From: Trissonchulus latispiculum
Lineage: Eukaryota; Nematoda; Enoplea; Enoplida; Ironidae
NCBI GenBank assembly: GCA_030248195.1
Contig: JASAND010016500.1
Span: forward strand, 1 to 64,000
DNA: 64,000 nt
Reading direction: 5' to 3'
This document shows positions 1 to 9,829 of the stretch, piece by piece; within the stretch, counting starts at the first letter, position 1; each line of letters starts with the position of its first letter. The notes under the pieces were generated by a model. The model saw nothing but the letters and a program-made list of their open reading frames with translations. It did not search any database and had not been told where the DNA came from. A program made the position numbers and the translations under genes.

Positions 1-1560
1 ATTCTGCCTGTCTTGGCCTGTGGGACTTTTACTGTACTGTTTACCATCATATTATGCCCAATCTACCCTTATCTTCTACTATCTAATCTACTGGGATTGG
101 ACTATATTTTGTGCTGCCTGCCCTGCATGATGCGCTCTGCGGGACACCCTTTTGCGTTGCCCAGCTTTCTTTACTTGTTGCTGGTAAGGTGGTGTTTGGA
201 CTCCTGGCCTCTTTACTGTTGGCCTGGACTATTTTCTGTGTCTTTTTCCGGCATGACTCGCTCTGCTGGATTAATCTGTTTACCTTGGACAGGCCCATGG
301 TTTGCACCGGTCTATTTACTGGTGGGTTAACTATTGTTCCGGTAGCCTGTGGTCTGTCTTTGCCTTGCCGATCTTTGTTACTGTAGTTACTGTATTGGAT
401 TTTTTCGGCATTATTCCATCTTTGGCTGTGAATCGTCGGGTTGGTTCTACCTTATGCTTTGGTCCAATGTTCTCAGGTTGGTGTGGGCATTTCTTCTGGC
501 AGTCCCTGGTCGGATATGTGGCACTACCTCTGCCATTTGTTGCTCTGCCTTTTATGAACAGTTTGTGTGTCTTTCGGATGATCATTCCCGCATGCTGCCA
601 TGGTTCCCGGCACGCCTTTGGACGTTTCCACCCCTCCCGTTGTTTCTCGTATATATTATTCGATTGTGTCTATCTATATTTTTTGTTGTTTTGTAGCCTT
701 TTCGAACGATTTTTCTTCATTAGCTATGTTTTTCGGTTTGTTTGTTGTCTTGCAGTGTCACTATTTTTGCCATATTCTACTAGTTTTTCATTTATTATGC
801 TTATATATTTTCCATCTACTGTTTGCTTTACATCCTTTTGTTTGTTTCTAATATATTGTTAGTCTAATTCCTATGCAAAACATCCATGACGTGACCGCTG
901 TGTTGTTGTTTCTATGTGCCTTATTTGTACGTGTGGTTTTCCTATTTCCTTAGGGTTAGTTTGTAGTTGGGGTATAGTTGGGGGGAACGTGCAGTGGGTC
1001 GTGTCCCCGAAGTATTGTCTCTATTCGTCGTGGTTCGCAGTCCGGAGATTGCTACAGGTGTACTATTGTGATGTTGTTTCAAATTTACGTAGTCGTGTTG
1101 TTTTCGAAAGTCAGTTGGTAGTTTATTTAGTTAGTACTGTCAGTCTGTTTGTAAGTTAGTCAGTAAGTTTGTTAGTGAAGTTTCGGTCACAGCCGACACA
1201 GTTTTACCCAGTCGCAGTTCGAAGAGTCATTCCGAGCTGACTGTGAGCCACGTAGTTCGTAGGCGGTGGGGATCGTTTGGCTCCACTTTTATTGTAGCTA
1301 GTTTTGTAACATCTCGTTTTACCACTAAAAGTACTACATGCCGGCAACACTAATGTAACATCTGTTTTACCATTGTCTAACCCACTGTGTGACACCTGTT
1401 GTAGTCGCCGCGCGGGGGGCCGGCGGCGGAAAAGAGGGGGTATTTTGTGGGATATTACCCATTATTATTATTACATTAGAATATCATTACCCATATTCTA
1501 TCTGACGAAATTATACAACTTTGAACTATTTCGACAATTGTCTTATTCATGAATGATAAA
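1..1560. other. T/G-rich sequence with no supported gene
   Basis: The first 900 bases are strongly T-rich on the + strand, and several overlapping frames stay open only because TTT, CTG and TGT codons dominate. The longest open stretch (302-862) would be almost purely hydrophobic and cysteine-rich, has no recognisable domain and is overlapped by other open frames, so I do not call it a gene. Positions 1405-1440 form a short GC island followed by a TTATTATTATT tract. Nothing else recognised. Confidence 0.5.
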
Positions 1561-1599
1561 AGTGATTTCTTTTTGGGCTAGCTACGCCAGTAGCACAAA

Positions 1600-2045
1600 G
1601 TATATATAAGAGAGAAAAAGTGCAGGCTGAAGTCAGTTGTCATCGGTGTGTCAATTAGGTTGGGGGCTTGATTCGATATTGGGTAGGAGCCGATTGGGCT
1701 AAGTTTAGGTAATCGGGAGTGGGTAACGCCCTCCCCTCTGCATTGTTTACTCACTTATCGTGCTCTCTCATATGTTTATAATAGTTTTGTATGTCTGTTG
1801 GAGAACTGGTATGAATATTTAGTGTCTGGTTTAGTAAAGTCTAGCGGTATTTAAGTTTATTAGATCTAGGGACGGTCGCTTAGGGCCCACAGATAATTAT
1901 TCTTTAATCATACTCGCTAACTTGCAGCATTCTCGCTTCTTCTCTCAATTGGCTAGGCTTAGATGTCACACACTGAACTCTTACTTGCAATCTTTATTGA
2001 AGTCCGACATTAGTTTATTACAGAGGTACACACGTAGTACTTCAC
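1600..2045 (-). repeat. LTR-like repeat, copy 1 (inverted relative to 19725-20160)
   Basis: Read on the minus strand, this segment matches 19725-20160 along several hundred bases. Shared blocks in the same order are CTCTGTARTAAACTA, ACTTCAATAAAGATTGC, GAGTTCAGTGTG, TAGCCAA, CCCTAAGCGACCGTCCC, ACCGCTRGACT and a GGGAGGG..TTACCC block. A polyadenylation-like AATAAA early in the repeat suggests a retrotransposon LTR or 3' end, but I see no paired LTR, primer-binding site or coding domain nearby, so the class is an inference. Confidence 0.45.
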
Positions 2046-2079
2046 AATGTGAAGATGTAAATTACTGCTTGCACACAAA

Positions 2080-2186
2080 TTACTGAGACGCACTCTGTGG
2101 AGTGTACACAAATACTGAGATGCACGCTGTGTAGTAGTGCACACAAATTACTGAAATGCACGCTGTGGAGTCGGAATGTACAAAGG
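2080..2186 (+). repeat. Three diverged tandem units of about 35 bp
   Basis: Three successive units carry the core ACTGARATGCACGCTGTGGAG followed by a GTACACAA-like tail. The block lies directly beside the tRNA-like sequence at 2224-2296. A single related core recurs near 2644. It may be the body of a tRNA-derived SINE. Confidence 0.5.
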
Positions 2187-2223
2187 AAATTGTCACTTCT
2201 GCACCTGAAACCCGAAAAATTCG

Positions 2224-2296
2224 GGACTCGGGTGGAATTCGAACCCACGAGTTCCGGTTTAACAATCCGACACTCTGCCAACTGAGCTACAGTCGC
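2224..2296 (-). tRNA. tRNA-like sequence, anticodon GTT, probably a pseudo-tRNA or SINE head
   Basis: On the minus strand the segment has canonical tRNA spacing for 73 nt. A 7-nt acceptor strand is followed by TA, a D arm (GCTCAGTTGGCAGAGT), an anticodon arm with loop TTGTTAA (GTT, Asn), a 5-nt variable loop, and a T arm with GTGGGTTCGAATTCCAC. The internal A and B box promoter elements are well kept. The acceptor stem pairs at only three of seven positions and the anticodon stem has one mismatch. A functional tRNA is therefore unlikely; a tRNA-derived repeat or decayed tRNA gene fits better. Confidence 0.6.
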
Positions 2297-2684
2297 ACCT
2301 AAAATGAGTTTGTATCCAAACTGAAGTGACAATTAATCACTAATGAGTGTTATAACAAGGACACATGACCCAGGGCGAGGTACATTCTGATGTACTTGCT
2401 ACAATGCCCAAATGTGACTGTTCGCTGGAAAACTAAATAACATGCTTAGCGTAGTTTCACATTTCTTGTGGTTAAACGCATTCAAATTAACACTAAACCA
2501 TATCACAAATTTGTTGTAGCACGCAACATTGTGCACTCTTTAATATGCGCCCAAGTACTTGTGAAACCCTCGAGCAGGGAACTCATGCGCTTCGCGCACT
2601 CCTGCCCTGCACTCGGAGTTTCACAAGTATCCGTCCCTTAAGTCACTGAATGCACGCTGGCCTGTGCTACAACCTACACGAGTG

Positions 2685-3071
2685 TTGCCGGCTCATACCT
2701 ATTTTCCGCTTGTCCATTTTTACCGTTTGTCTGTTTGTGCGAATTTTCGTTTCTCCGTTTGTCCGTTGAGCTGAACTCACAGATCAGTTCACCTAACTTT
2801 CCAATGGTCCGCTTTTCCGTTTCCGTTTGTCCGTTTGTCTGGATTGCTTTTATAAACTGATGCACACTTTTTGGTTATGGACAACCGGAAAAGTTGAGAA
2901 GTGTAGAAGTCTAAACGGACATCCCTTACGGACAAACATACAACCGGACAAACGGACAAACGGAAAACTATGAATCAACAACTCAAAGGGACAAAAGGAC
3001 AAACGGACAACCAGAAACGGACAAACGGACAACCAGAAACGGACAAACGGACAGAGATATGAACCGGGCTT
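2685..3071. mobile_element. Short TIR element with CCGTTTGTC subterminal arrays
   Basis: The left end (2685-2850) carries repeated CCGTTTGTC on the + strand. The right end (2915-3056) carries the complement GACAAACGG several times. Near the ends, GCCGGCTCATACCTATTTTC faces an imperfect complement in GATATGAACCGGGC. Opposed arrays of a short motif next to imperfect inverted ends resemble the hAT-like elements elsewhere in this window. Exact ends and a target duplication were not found. Confidence 0.5.
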
Positions 3072-6000
3072 ATAAGTACTGATTTGACAGCTACTGCGCA
3101 GCACATAGTTTAATTTTTAGTATCAAAATTTTGTTTATATCAAAGGACTGCAGTATGTCACGAGGTCTGCAGGCTTACATCCATTGTTGCAACAGATCTG
3201 CTCCATTTGTTTAAGAGTTGGCACCAACAGCTGAGGTTCCTCCATCTCTTCATGTTTGTGTGTAATCTTTGGTTCTCCTGAACTAATTACAAAACATTAG
3301 AACTATTGTGCACTGGTGCCTCAAAAATGAGGCAAACTATTGTTTGCAAACTCGCACGGCAATTTAATAGTTTTTATAGTTTGTGTTCTTGTGTTTACCA
3401 CCAGCTCATGTCTGTTTTTGTCTCCCAAAACTCTTAGTGGTACACGTGTAGCAGGAAATCCGAAAACGGCAAGCAAAAGCTTCAGGCTTTCAAAATAAAA
3501 CTAGGCTAAAATCGCTGTTAACGGTTAACGGTTCGTTGGACTCAGCACGCTTACAAGACAAAGTCTGTTTAGAAAACAAAGCAAATCAAATAACTATGTA
3601 GTGGCTGTGGCTCAAGGTAGAACTCTACATTACACTTACGCTGAACTCCAGGATGAAAATCAATTGATCGACGTCTTTTCACAGGACAAACCGAGAAGAA
3701 CATTGACTGAAAGTGAGAACCTCCAGGTGGACACAAATGAAGCGCAGCTGACCGTCCCAAACAGTGATTGGTGCAGAGAATCCAAAATGCAACAACGAAA
3801 ACAACGCACGGTTGAACTGGTGAATTATGTGCAGCCATCGTCTACGCAGGAGCGATTTGAATGGTGAAAAATTTCGAAACGAAACGTTATCACCTCCACG
3901 CAGCAGTGTCATGAGATAATAAATTTCTTTAGGGTGCAATGGAATTTGATTTTAGCATAAGCAGCAAGTGATGTACGGTAAACTAGCTAAGGAGAAATCG
4001 ACAGCTAATGTTTACTACAGGACATCACTACATGCCTGTAAGCTCAGGATAACCTGAGAGGAATACCGGGGCGCAGGTCCAAAAGAATAAGAATTTTGCG
4101 GAAAAAAATAAAATGGCATATTCTTAGCAAGATTAGCAATCATCAAAGTAGCTTAAAACTGTTAATGTTTACCTGTTGATAATGCCTGGCCAGAAGTTTT
4201 ATATGTATGGCCCTTGTCTGGCAGACTAGGGGTTCGGCTTCTTAAAGCCTATATCACCGTCCACCTCTAACTTGCTTGCTACTGTCGCAGATGTGTGAAA
4301 ATGCATTGGGTAATGGAAGCGAAGTCAGATAAGTGGCTCTCGGCTTGACTGCGGCGTTCAGAGATAGAGGCAATAACAATCCTGTTAGAACCAGATCTCT
4401 TGGTTGTTGGGGACTGGACCCGCAAGTGGCAACTAAGTCTATCCATTCCCAAGACTCAGTCAATTGTAGTCACCCGGAAAAAGAACAGTCATTCCCATAA
4501 AAGAGTGTAAACTCAGAATTTACTAACTGTGATTACATATTAACTGCTGGGTGAACGAGAAAGCCCGATACAAAATCTGGCCTAGTTCGCTCTCTCATGG
4601 AATACAACCTGCCATTATATTTGCCAACGGTCCGAGGTACGCCCTGGAGGCACTAGAACCAGTGCTGAAATCAGTTTATCGTTTGTTTCCCAACCATCAC
4701 ATCGACTCATTGAGGTACAGACAATAGGAGCAATAACGATTTACTGGAAGTTGTGGAATGAATGTAGCCCTGAGGCTGCTTGAGACCTATGCCATACAGG
4801 TTTAACACTCGGACGTCAACTCACCTCTCAGCAAACTAAAATGCTCGGGCAGTCCCAAGATCCAAATCCTTACATCACAAAGGCGGTTGTTTCCGCTCAT
4901 GACAAGGATGTGTATAGTTTGTATCATGTGCACTAGTAAACAAATAAACTTTATCCTGAAGATTGTCAAGTTTCTACGCGGTGTGTGATGCTAATTTTCC
5001 TCCAACCTACACTTTCTAAAAGCTCAAGCCAGAATTCAGCATAAACTTCATTTGTCACAAATTCAGATTACTCCAGTAAATTACAATACAAAATACAACT
5101 TTGACTAACTTTCAAAATATATGGGAATTGCTAAGCCTAAATAATTGTAGGTGGTGACTAAATTGAACAAATCAGACGGAGCGGACACCTCCCCCTTGCA
5201 CAACCCAACCAAGAACTGAGTAATTTTTGAGTGAGACTAACTGCAACTATTGAGTAAGCCATTCGAGTAGGCTAGTTTCATTCCATTGAAAGTTTGCAAA
5301 GTAGAATTTTAGATCATGACCAGTAAATCTCCATAGAATCATCCGTTTGTGATGCCTACTTGAAGAAGTAATTGAAGAGTAAGTAAGATGTGATTTATCC
5401 AAATGTATATCCAACTTACATTTCATTTTCTTTATTTCCAAATGGGTCTCCAAATGTGCCAGTACAGTAGACCTTTTCTGAAGTTGTGGTAAAATCGGAA
5501 GCTATATGTATTAATGCATGCTTGCAAGTTTACATATTTACATATTTAATGTATGCATTCAACCAGAAATTTCCCAAATACAAGGAACATCTAGATACAA
5601 ACTTGGATTTTTATTTTTCCTTATTTTCTAAATAAATCTAAATCTATAATTAATCCGCCTGTTGCTTTCCGAGTGCGACGCCTATTCAGTTGATTTCGCT
5701 CAGCGCTGAGTCACCATTATGCTTTGTTTGGGGGAGGAAGTTACGTCACTTCAGTTGGAGGATAAAAATAACCTTCTATGGTAACTACGTCATGCGATAA
5801 CGTTTGCTGTAATTGTGTTAATCCTTACACGGTTAACTAATCCTTCCGCTTTGATGGTTTACTGATGCTATTATATTAAAGATGAGGTCTGACTCAATCA
5901 ATGTTCACATTAAATATTAACGAACATATCATCTAAATTAGTTGCTCCAATGACACAACTGAAAATAGATTATCTCTTTGTTAGCAGGAGGGCAAAGTAG

Positions 6001-6130
6001 GTACTCATTATAAAGATTAGCTCGTTTTAAATTTGTTCATTGTCATTTCAATAAAACAAATTAGGTTTTTAGCTTTTAAAGGGCCGTCCTATCAAGCGTT
6101 TCTACCGTACTGAAGCCTTCTTCCTAAATT
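3072..6130. other. Intergenic stretch without a recognised feature
   Basis: I see no domain-bearing reading frame, RNA gene or clear repeat here. A short open stretch at 3601-3867 lacks an ATG at its start and has no recognisable family. The sequence is ordinary AT-rich DNA. The promoter of the + gene starting at 6131 should lie in the last few hundred bases, but no convincing TATA element was found. Confidence 0.4.
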
Positions 6131-6571
6131 ATGTTTCCTATTTCTGTGCTGATATTGGTTGGAGTCTGGCTCAGTTTGGTGGATTCAGCGTCCATCGTCA
6201 GGTGCGATGGAGAGAAGGAAAGAATCCAAACCGACGGCGGTCCGGTGGAAGCGGTCAAATGTTCCTGGAATACCCAGGAAGCGATAGAAGGCGATCTCAG
6301 TCCTGATTTCTCGCAGGAGGTGGAGGTGATTTCGAGTCCGTCAGAAATTGGCATTTATAAACTACTGGAGAGCGAAGGTGGAATTCCTCTACAGTCCTTT
6401 TCTGATGGTACCTGGAAACAGTTTGTTACCGAGCCAATCTTTAAGGTGATTGGTAACAATATATTCACATGTTCCTATGGGTGTCACATGATTACGTATA
6501 TGGACATGCTGACAGATCCGACGGCAGCGCTCCGAAAATGCTGCATGCACATTGTGCTACCGAAGAAATAA
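6131..6571 (+). CDS. Small secreted protein of unknown function (146 aa)
   Basis: This single-exon frame starts at an ATG followed by a textbook signal peptide (residues 1-20: short N-region, hydrophobic LILVGVWLSL core, cleavage probably after DSA). The mature part is about 126 residues, acidic in the middle, with cysteines near residues 25, 44, 113, 117, 137 and 138; the last four cluster in the C-terminal third. I recognise no family. It ends 217 bp from the stop of the convergent amidase gene, so the two 3' ends face each other. Codon usage looks like the amidase exons and unlike the surrounding AT-rich DNA, which supports a real gene. Additional 5' exons cannot be excluded. Confidence 0.7.
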   Translation: MFPISVLILVGVWLSLVDSASIVRCDGEKERIQTDGGPVEAVKCSWNTQEAIEGDLSPDFSQEVEVISSPSEIGIYKLLESEGGIPLQSFSDGTWKQFVTEPIFKVIGNNIFTCSYGCHMITYMDMLTDPTAALRKCCMHIVLPKK

Positions 6572-6685
6572 GTATACTGTCATGCAATGAAGCAGCAGAA
6601 ATTTGAACAATCTGAATATTGCTTACAACCGAGATGACGCCATATTATGTAATAACTGAAACCTATGTCAAATGTACATGTAAAT

Positions 6686-6691
6686 TTTATT
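6686..6691 (-). promoter_or_regulatory. Polyadenylation signal AATAAA of the amidase gene
   Basis: On the minus strand AATAAA lies about 97 bp past the amidase stop codon at 6788-6790, a normal distance for a cleavage and polyadenylation signal. It lies within the short gap between the two convergent genes. Confidence 0.5.
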
Positions 6692-6787
6692 GTTGAATTG
6701 AAAATGAAAGATGGGTGTTGACATTTCTACACTTTTTTAAATTTATCTTCTTACTCCAGCATGAAGTCACACTGTGTTCAGAGCTGT

Positions 6788-7824
6788 TCATGGTGGTGTG
6801 AAGTCTGGTAGCTTTGTTATTCCAAACTGCTCCTGATATGAATAGGCAATACGTAGCAATTTATCCAAATTTTCCGGTCTTGCTATCAGCATAGCTCCGA
6901 TAGGAAGGCCCTGCGGCGCCCCTTCCTTCGGTGAGCTGAAGCCCATTGGGAGGTCGATGGTTGCATAGGCAGACCAGGAACCGGCTAAGATCATGTTGAT
7001 CGGTGGAGCCGTTTCTGAGGACCAATTTCGGTTCAAGGCATCCTGGCCCAGCTTGATCGGAAACTCTGGCATAGCTGGCCAGATGGCCACATCCGCTCCC
7101 TCCAACAGTGGATCCAAAACCGTGCGGATGAATTCGAATCTAGCCGCCATAAATTCCACCGTCTGGGCATCGCAGAGGCTGCTGTTCTGCTTATAGGTTT
7201 CGTACTGGGCTGACCACCTGGTTTTGTAGGGCTCCGACATGTTGCCAGCTGACAGCACGTCTCCAACGCTGTGATAGGGTGCATCGGCCGGGAACCGCTC
7301 CGGGTCCCCGAAGTAGGCATCTCTGGCCTTCATGGTGCAGGCTGAGGTATCCACGGAACGCATCTTTCCCACAGATCCCATTGCAGTGGCCAGATCCACG
7401 GTTCGATTTTCTACTGTGGCTCCGGCCTGACTCATATTGCTCATCATTGCAGTGAAAAGGCTGCCGATCTCTGGATCAACTTTGTAGGCGCCGATTCCGG
7501 GCAGCTCAAACTCGTTGTAGGCAAAATCTTGGTAGATTGATATCTTAGCACCACTCAAGCCAGTTTTATTCAGGACTTCAGGCGTCCCATAACCCTTACT
7601 GGAGACACATGGTTGCATCATTGCATCCAGCAGCAAAACCACATCCTTTACTGTTTTGGCCATTGGTCCGACGACGTCCTGAAATGGACTGTTTGGAAGG
7701 GTTCCTTCCTGACTCAGTAAGGAGACCGGAGCCCGCAGGCCCACAAGATTTGCGGCAGACGATGGAAGGTTGACAGATACTCCCGTTTCTGTGCCAAATC
7801 CCAATACTGTGAACATGGCGGCAC
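6788..7824 (-). CDS. Amidase-signature hydrolase, shared C-terminal exon (exon 2)
   Basis: This exon encodes the C-terminal 344 residues of a secreted amidase-signature (GatA/FAAH-like) enzyme that would hydrolyse an unknown amide. It starts after a TAG acceptor at 7825-7826 and begins with two bases that complete a glycine codon left by either upstream first exon. Its first residues carry the nucleophile-serine motif GFGTETGVS, the counterpart of the family GTDTGGS. With first exon 14798-15368 the triad is Lys107, Ser183 and Ser207. The 24-residue spacing between the two serines equals that of FAAH (217 to 241). The domain continues to the stop without interruption. Mature lengths of 535 or 527 residues are normal for the family. 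Substrate and localisation beyond secretion are unknown. Confidence 0.88.
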
Positions 7825-8082
7825 CTACAATCACACAAAAACAGCATTAAGATGCATTTCTCTTAATTACTTATCAAATAGTTCTGAAGTTGATTATAGA
7901 AAGTTATCAAAACAAAAAACGGTTTTATTAATCGTGGATATAGAAACTGAAAATTGGTTCACCAAGTCTAGTCCAGATTTAACTTGACGTTGAATAGCCA
8001 GCTAGCGTTAAGGGTTAACAAACGCCTTCCTTTTTTGAAAAATACGTCATAACATGGTAAAGAGCATCAATAAGAGTAAAGA

Positions 8083-8224
8083 CTAAGGGCCATTTCGCGA
8101 AAGGTAGAGGTTCAAATTAGCTTTCTAACAAGTTTAAATCCACTCAAGCTTAAATTTTCGGCTTTCAAGTCTTTCGTAAAAAACATCGAGTTAAACTCAT
8201 AATCCCTTCACTATAAGGCCCTGA
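8083..8224. mobile_element. Possible small MITE in the amidase intron
   Basis: The sequence begins with CTAAGGGCCATTTCGCGAAAGG and ends with an imperfect complement (CACTATAAGGCCCTG). A similar arrangement, with AGGTAGAG next to the left end, is seen in the element at 57395-57560. The right end lies only about 9 bp from the splice donor of exon 8234-8780. Ends are imperfect and no target duplication was found. Confidence 0.35.
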
Positions 8225-8233
8225 AAAACCTAC

Positions 8234-8780
8234 CACCAGCACCGTTTCCGCCGCTCGATCCATAAGTAGTATAATCCAAAGCAAAGGGATTTTTGATTAG
8301 ACCCCCAGTTTCACTATTACCCCATGCCTCCTTATCAGCCAACGGTGACATGTTGGCCTTTCCTATCACAATAGCCCCAGCTCTTTTAGCATTCTCAACA
8401 GGAATTGCATCTTTTTGTGGTATCAAGTTGGTAAATGTGGCTAAACCAGCCGTTGTAGGCAAAGTGGCTACGTCGATATTGTCTTTGATCAACAAAGGAA
8501 CACAGTGTAATGAACCTTTTAGTAGCATAGTTTCCTTATAAAAATTATCTAGTTCTCTGGCTGCTTTCATTGCATCCGGGTTGACAGTAATAATGGCTCC
8601 GATTTGAGGGTTAAATCGAGTTAATCTGTCTAAGAACTGTTGTATAACCTGCTGACAAGTAGCTTCACCAAAGACTATGGAATCACGTATCGATGAAACT
8701 GTAATGACGGTTGAATCAAAGCAAAAACCGCCCATGCCAAGAAAAATGGATAACAGAAGGAAACAGAAATTATATTTCAT
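8234..8780 (-). CDS. Amidase-signature hydrolase, downstream alternative first exon (exon 1b)
   Basis: Starting at the ATG at 8778-8780, this exon encodes 182 residues plus one base: a signal peptide (residues 1-19, hydrophobic CFLLLSIFLGMGGF) and the N-terminal half of an amidase-signature domain. The catalytic lysine is Lys99 in PLLIKDN, and the cis-serine lies in GSSGGNGAG at the exon end. The donor GTAGGT (8233-8228) leaves phase 1, matching exon 2 at 7824, for a 527-residue product. The frame is open further upstream to 8882, but that part runs into a foldback transposon whose end lies 65 bp from the ATG, so I chose the internal ATG before the signal peptide. It is about 55-60% identical by eye to exon 14798-15368. 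Confidence 0.85.
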
Positions 8781-8844
8781 TTTAGAAGGTGATAGCAACA
8801 GATCCAAACAGAAATTGTTTATCCAGCTGGAGTATAGATAATAC

Positions 8845-9187
8845 CAAGAGTACATAATAACTAAGAGTGTGACAAGCGCCACACTCTTAGTTATTAGGCT
8901 TGGGACATGATCTGCACGATAACGGCTGACCCCCTACACAAATTAGACCCATCACTTCAAAGAAATTTGCACGCTACGTTTGTGTTCTAAAGCTCGAAAA
9001 CACAACTACTCAGTTGGTTCAATGTGCGTCTGTTGCGAGCTTCAGCACACAAGCATAGCGTGCGAATTTCTTTGAAGTGATGGGTCTAACTTGTGTAGGG
9101 GGTCAGCCGTTATCGTGCAGATCATGTCCCAAGCCTAATAACTAAGAGCGTGGCGCTTGTCACACTCTTAGTTATTATGTACTCTTG
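8845..9187. mobile_element. Foldback MITE, copy 1 (343 bp)
   Basis: This is a nearly complete palindrome. The left arm from CAAGAGTACATAATAACT is mirrored by the right arm ending AGTTATTATGTACTCTTG, with arms of roughly 150 bp around a loop of about 40 bp. It is flanked by the direct repeat ATAATAC (8838-8844 and 9188-9194), or GATAATAC if the terminal G is counted as target. A second copy sits at 20974-21312. There is no coding capacity. It lies just upstream of an amidase first exon. Confidence 0.9.
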
Positions 9188-9535
9188 ATAATACTAACAA
9201 AAGATGTAATCGAAGATTTATATATTTAATTCGAGGTTTAATTTTTAAGAATCTTGAATTGTAAGCAATCAAGAGTTTGCATGGAGCCAGCCCAAAGAAC
9301 AGTCAAAATAAACTCAGAACTTATGTAGCTCTCAAGAGTTCTTGTTTGTTTTTGTTCGAAACGTTGAAGTATAGCGTTGAAGTAGTAAAAAATAAAAGGC
9401 TGAAGGCTTAATAAATCGTTAGGGCTTAGCCTGGCTTAGTATGAAGTGCCAATCGAAAAGTATTCGAAATGAATGAAGGAAAGTAAGAAACTAACCCTGA
9501 CATATAATTCAGGAGGTCAGGGAATCAGGCGTTAT

Positions 9536-9822
9536 TGGTTTGCCGCTACTTCCGAAGGAAAAGGGCAAACCCTTATTCTCGTCGTGTTATTATTATTGTG
9601 TTGCCCACCTTTCCAAAGGAAGAGGGCAACCATTACTATTGTCTGTTTATTCTTATTATTATTATTATTGGGTTCCCGCCCTTTTCCAAAGGGTTTGGAA
9701 CCCTATGTTCTGGACATGTTTATTGGGTTGCCGCTTTTTCAACAAAAAGGCAACCCTTTAACTTGGGTATGTCCGTTATTTATTGTGTTGCCCACTTTTC
9801 CAAAGGAAATGGCAACACCTTG
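9536..9822 (+). repeat. Array of five short hairpins spaced about 60 bp apart
   Basis: Five units, near 9536, 9600, 9670, 9727 and 9786, each form a 30-36-bp inverted repeat. The arms are GGTTTGCC/GGGCAAACC, GTTGCCC/GGGCAAC, GGGTTCCC/GGAACCC, GGGTTGCC/GGCAACCC and GTTGCC/GGCAAC, with a purine-pyrimidine middle such as TTTCCAAAGGAA. The stems differ in sequence but keep their pairing, and the spacers contain TTATTATTATT tracts. The region opens the large repeat block between the two amidase first exons. Confidence 0.7.
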
Positions 9823-9829
9823 TTATTGG

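Noticed and set aside
302..862. A 186-codon open stretch that could be a hydrophobic membrane protein
   Set aside because: The sequence is simply T-rich on this strand; several overlapping frames are open, the product is almost all F, L, C and V, and there is no domain or splice context.
2224..2296. A functional tRNA-Asn gene
   Set aside because: Only three of seven acceptor pairs form and the anticodon stem has a mismatch; the neighbouring tandem units suggest a tRNA-derived repeat.
3601..3867. A possible 88-residue hydrophilic protein
   Set aside because: The frame begins at GTG rather than ATG, has an overlapping open frame on the opposite strand and no recognisable family; support is too weak.
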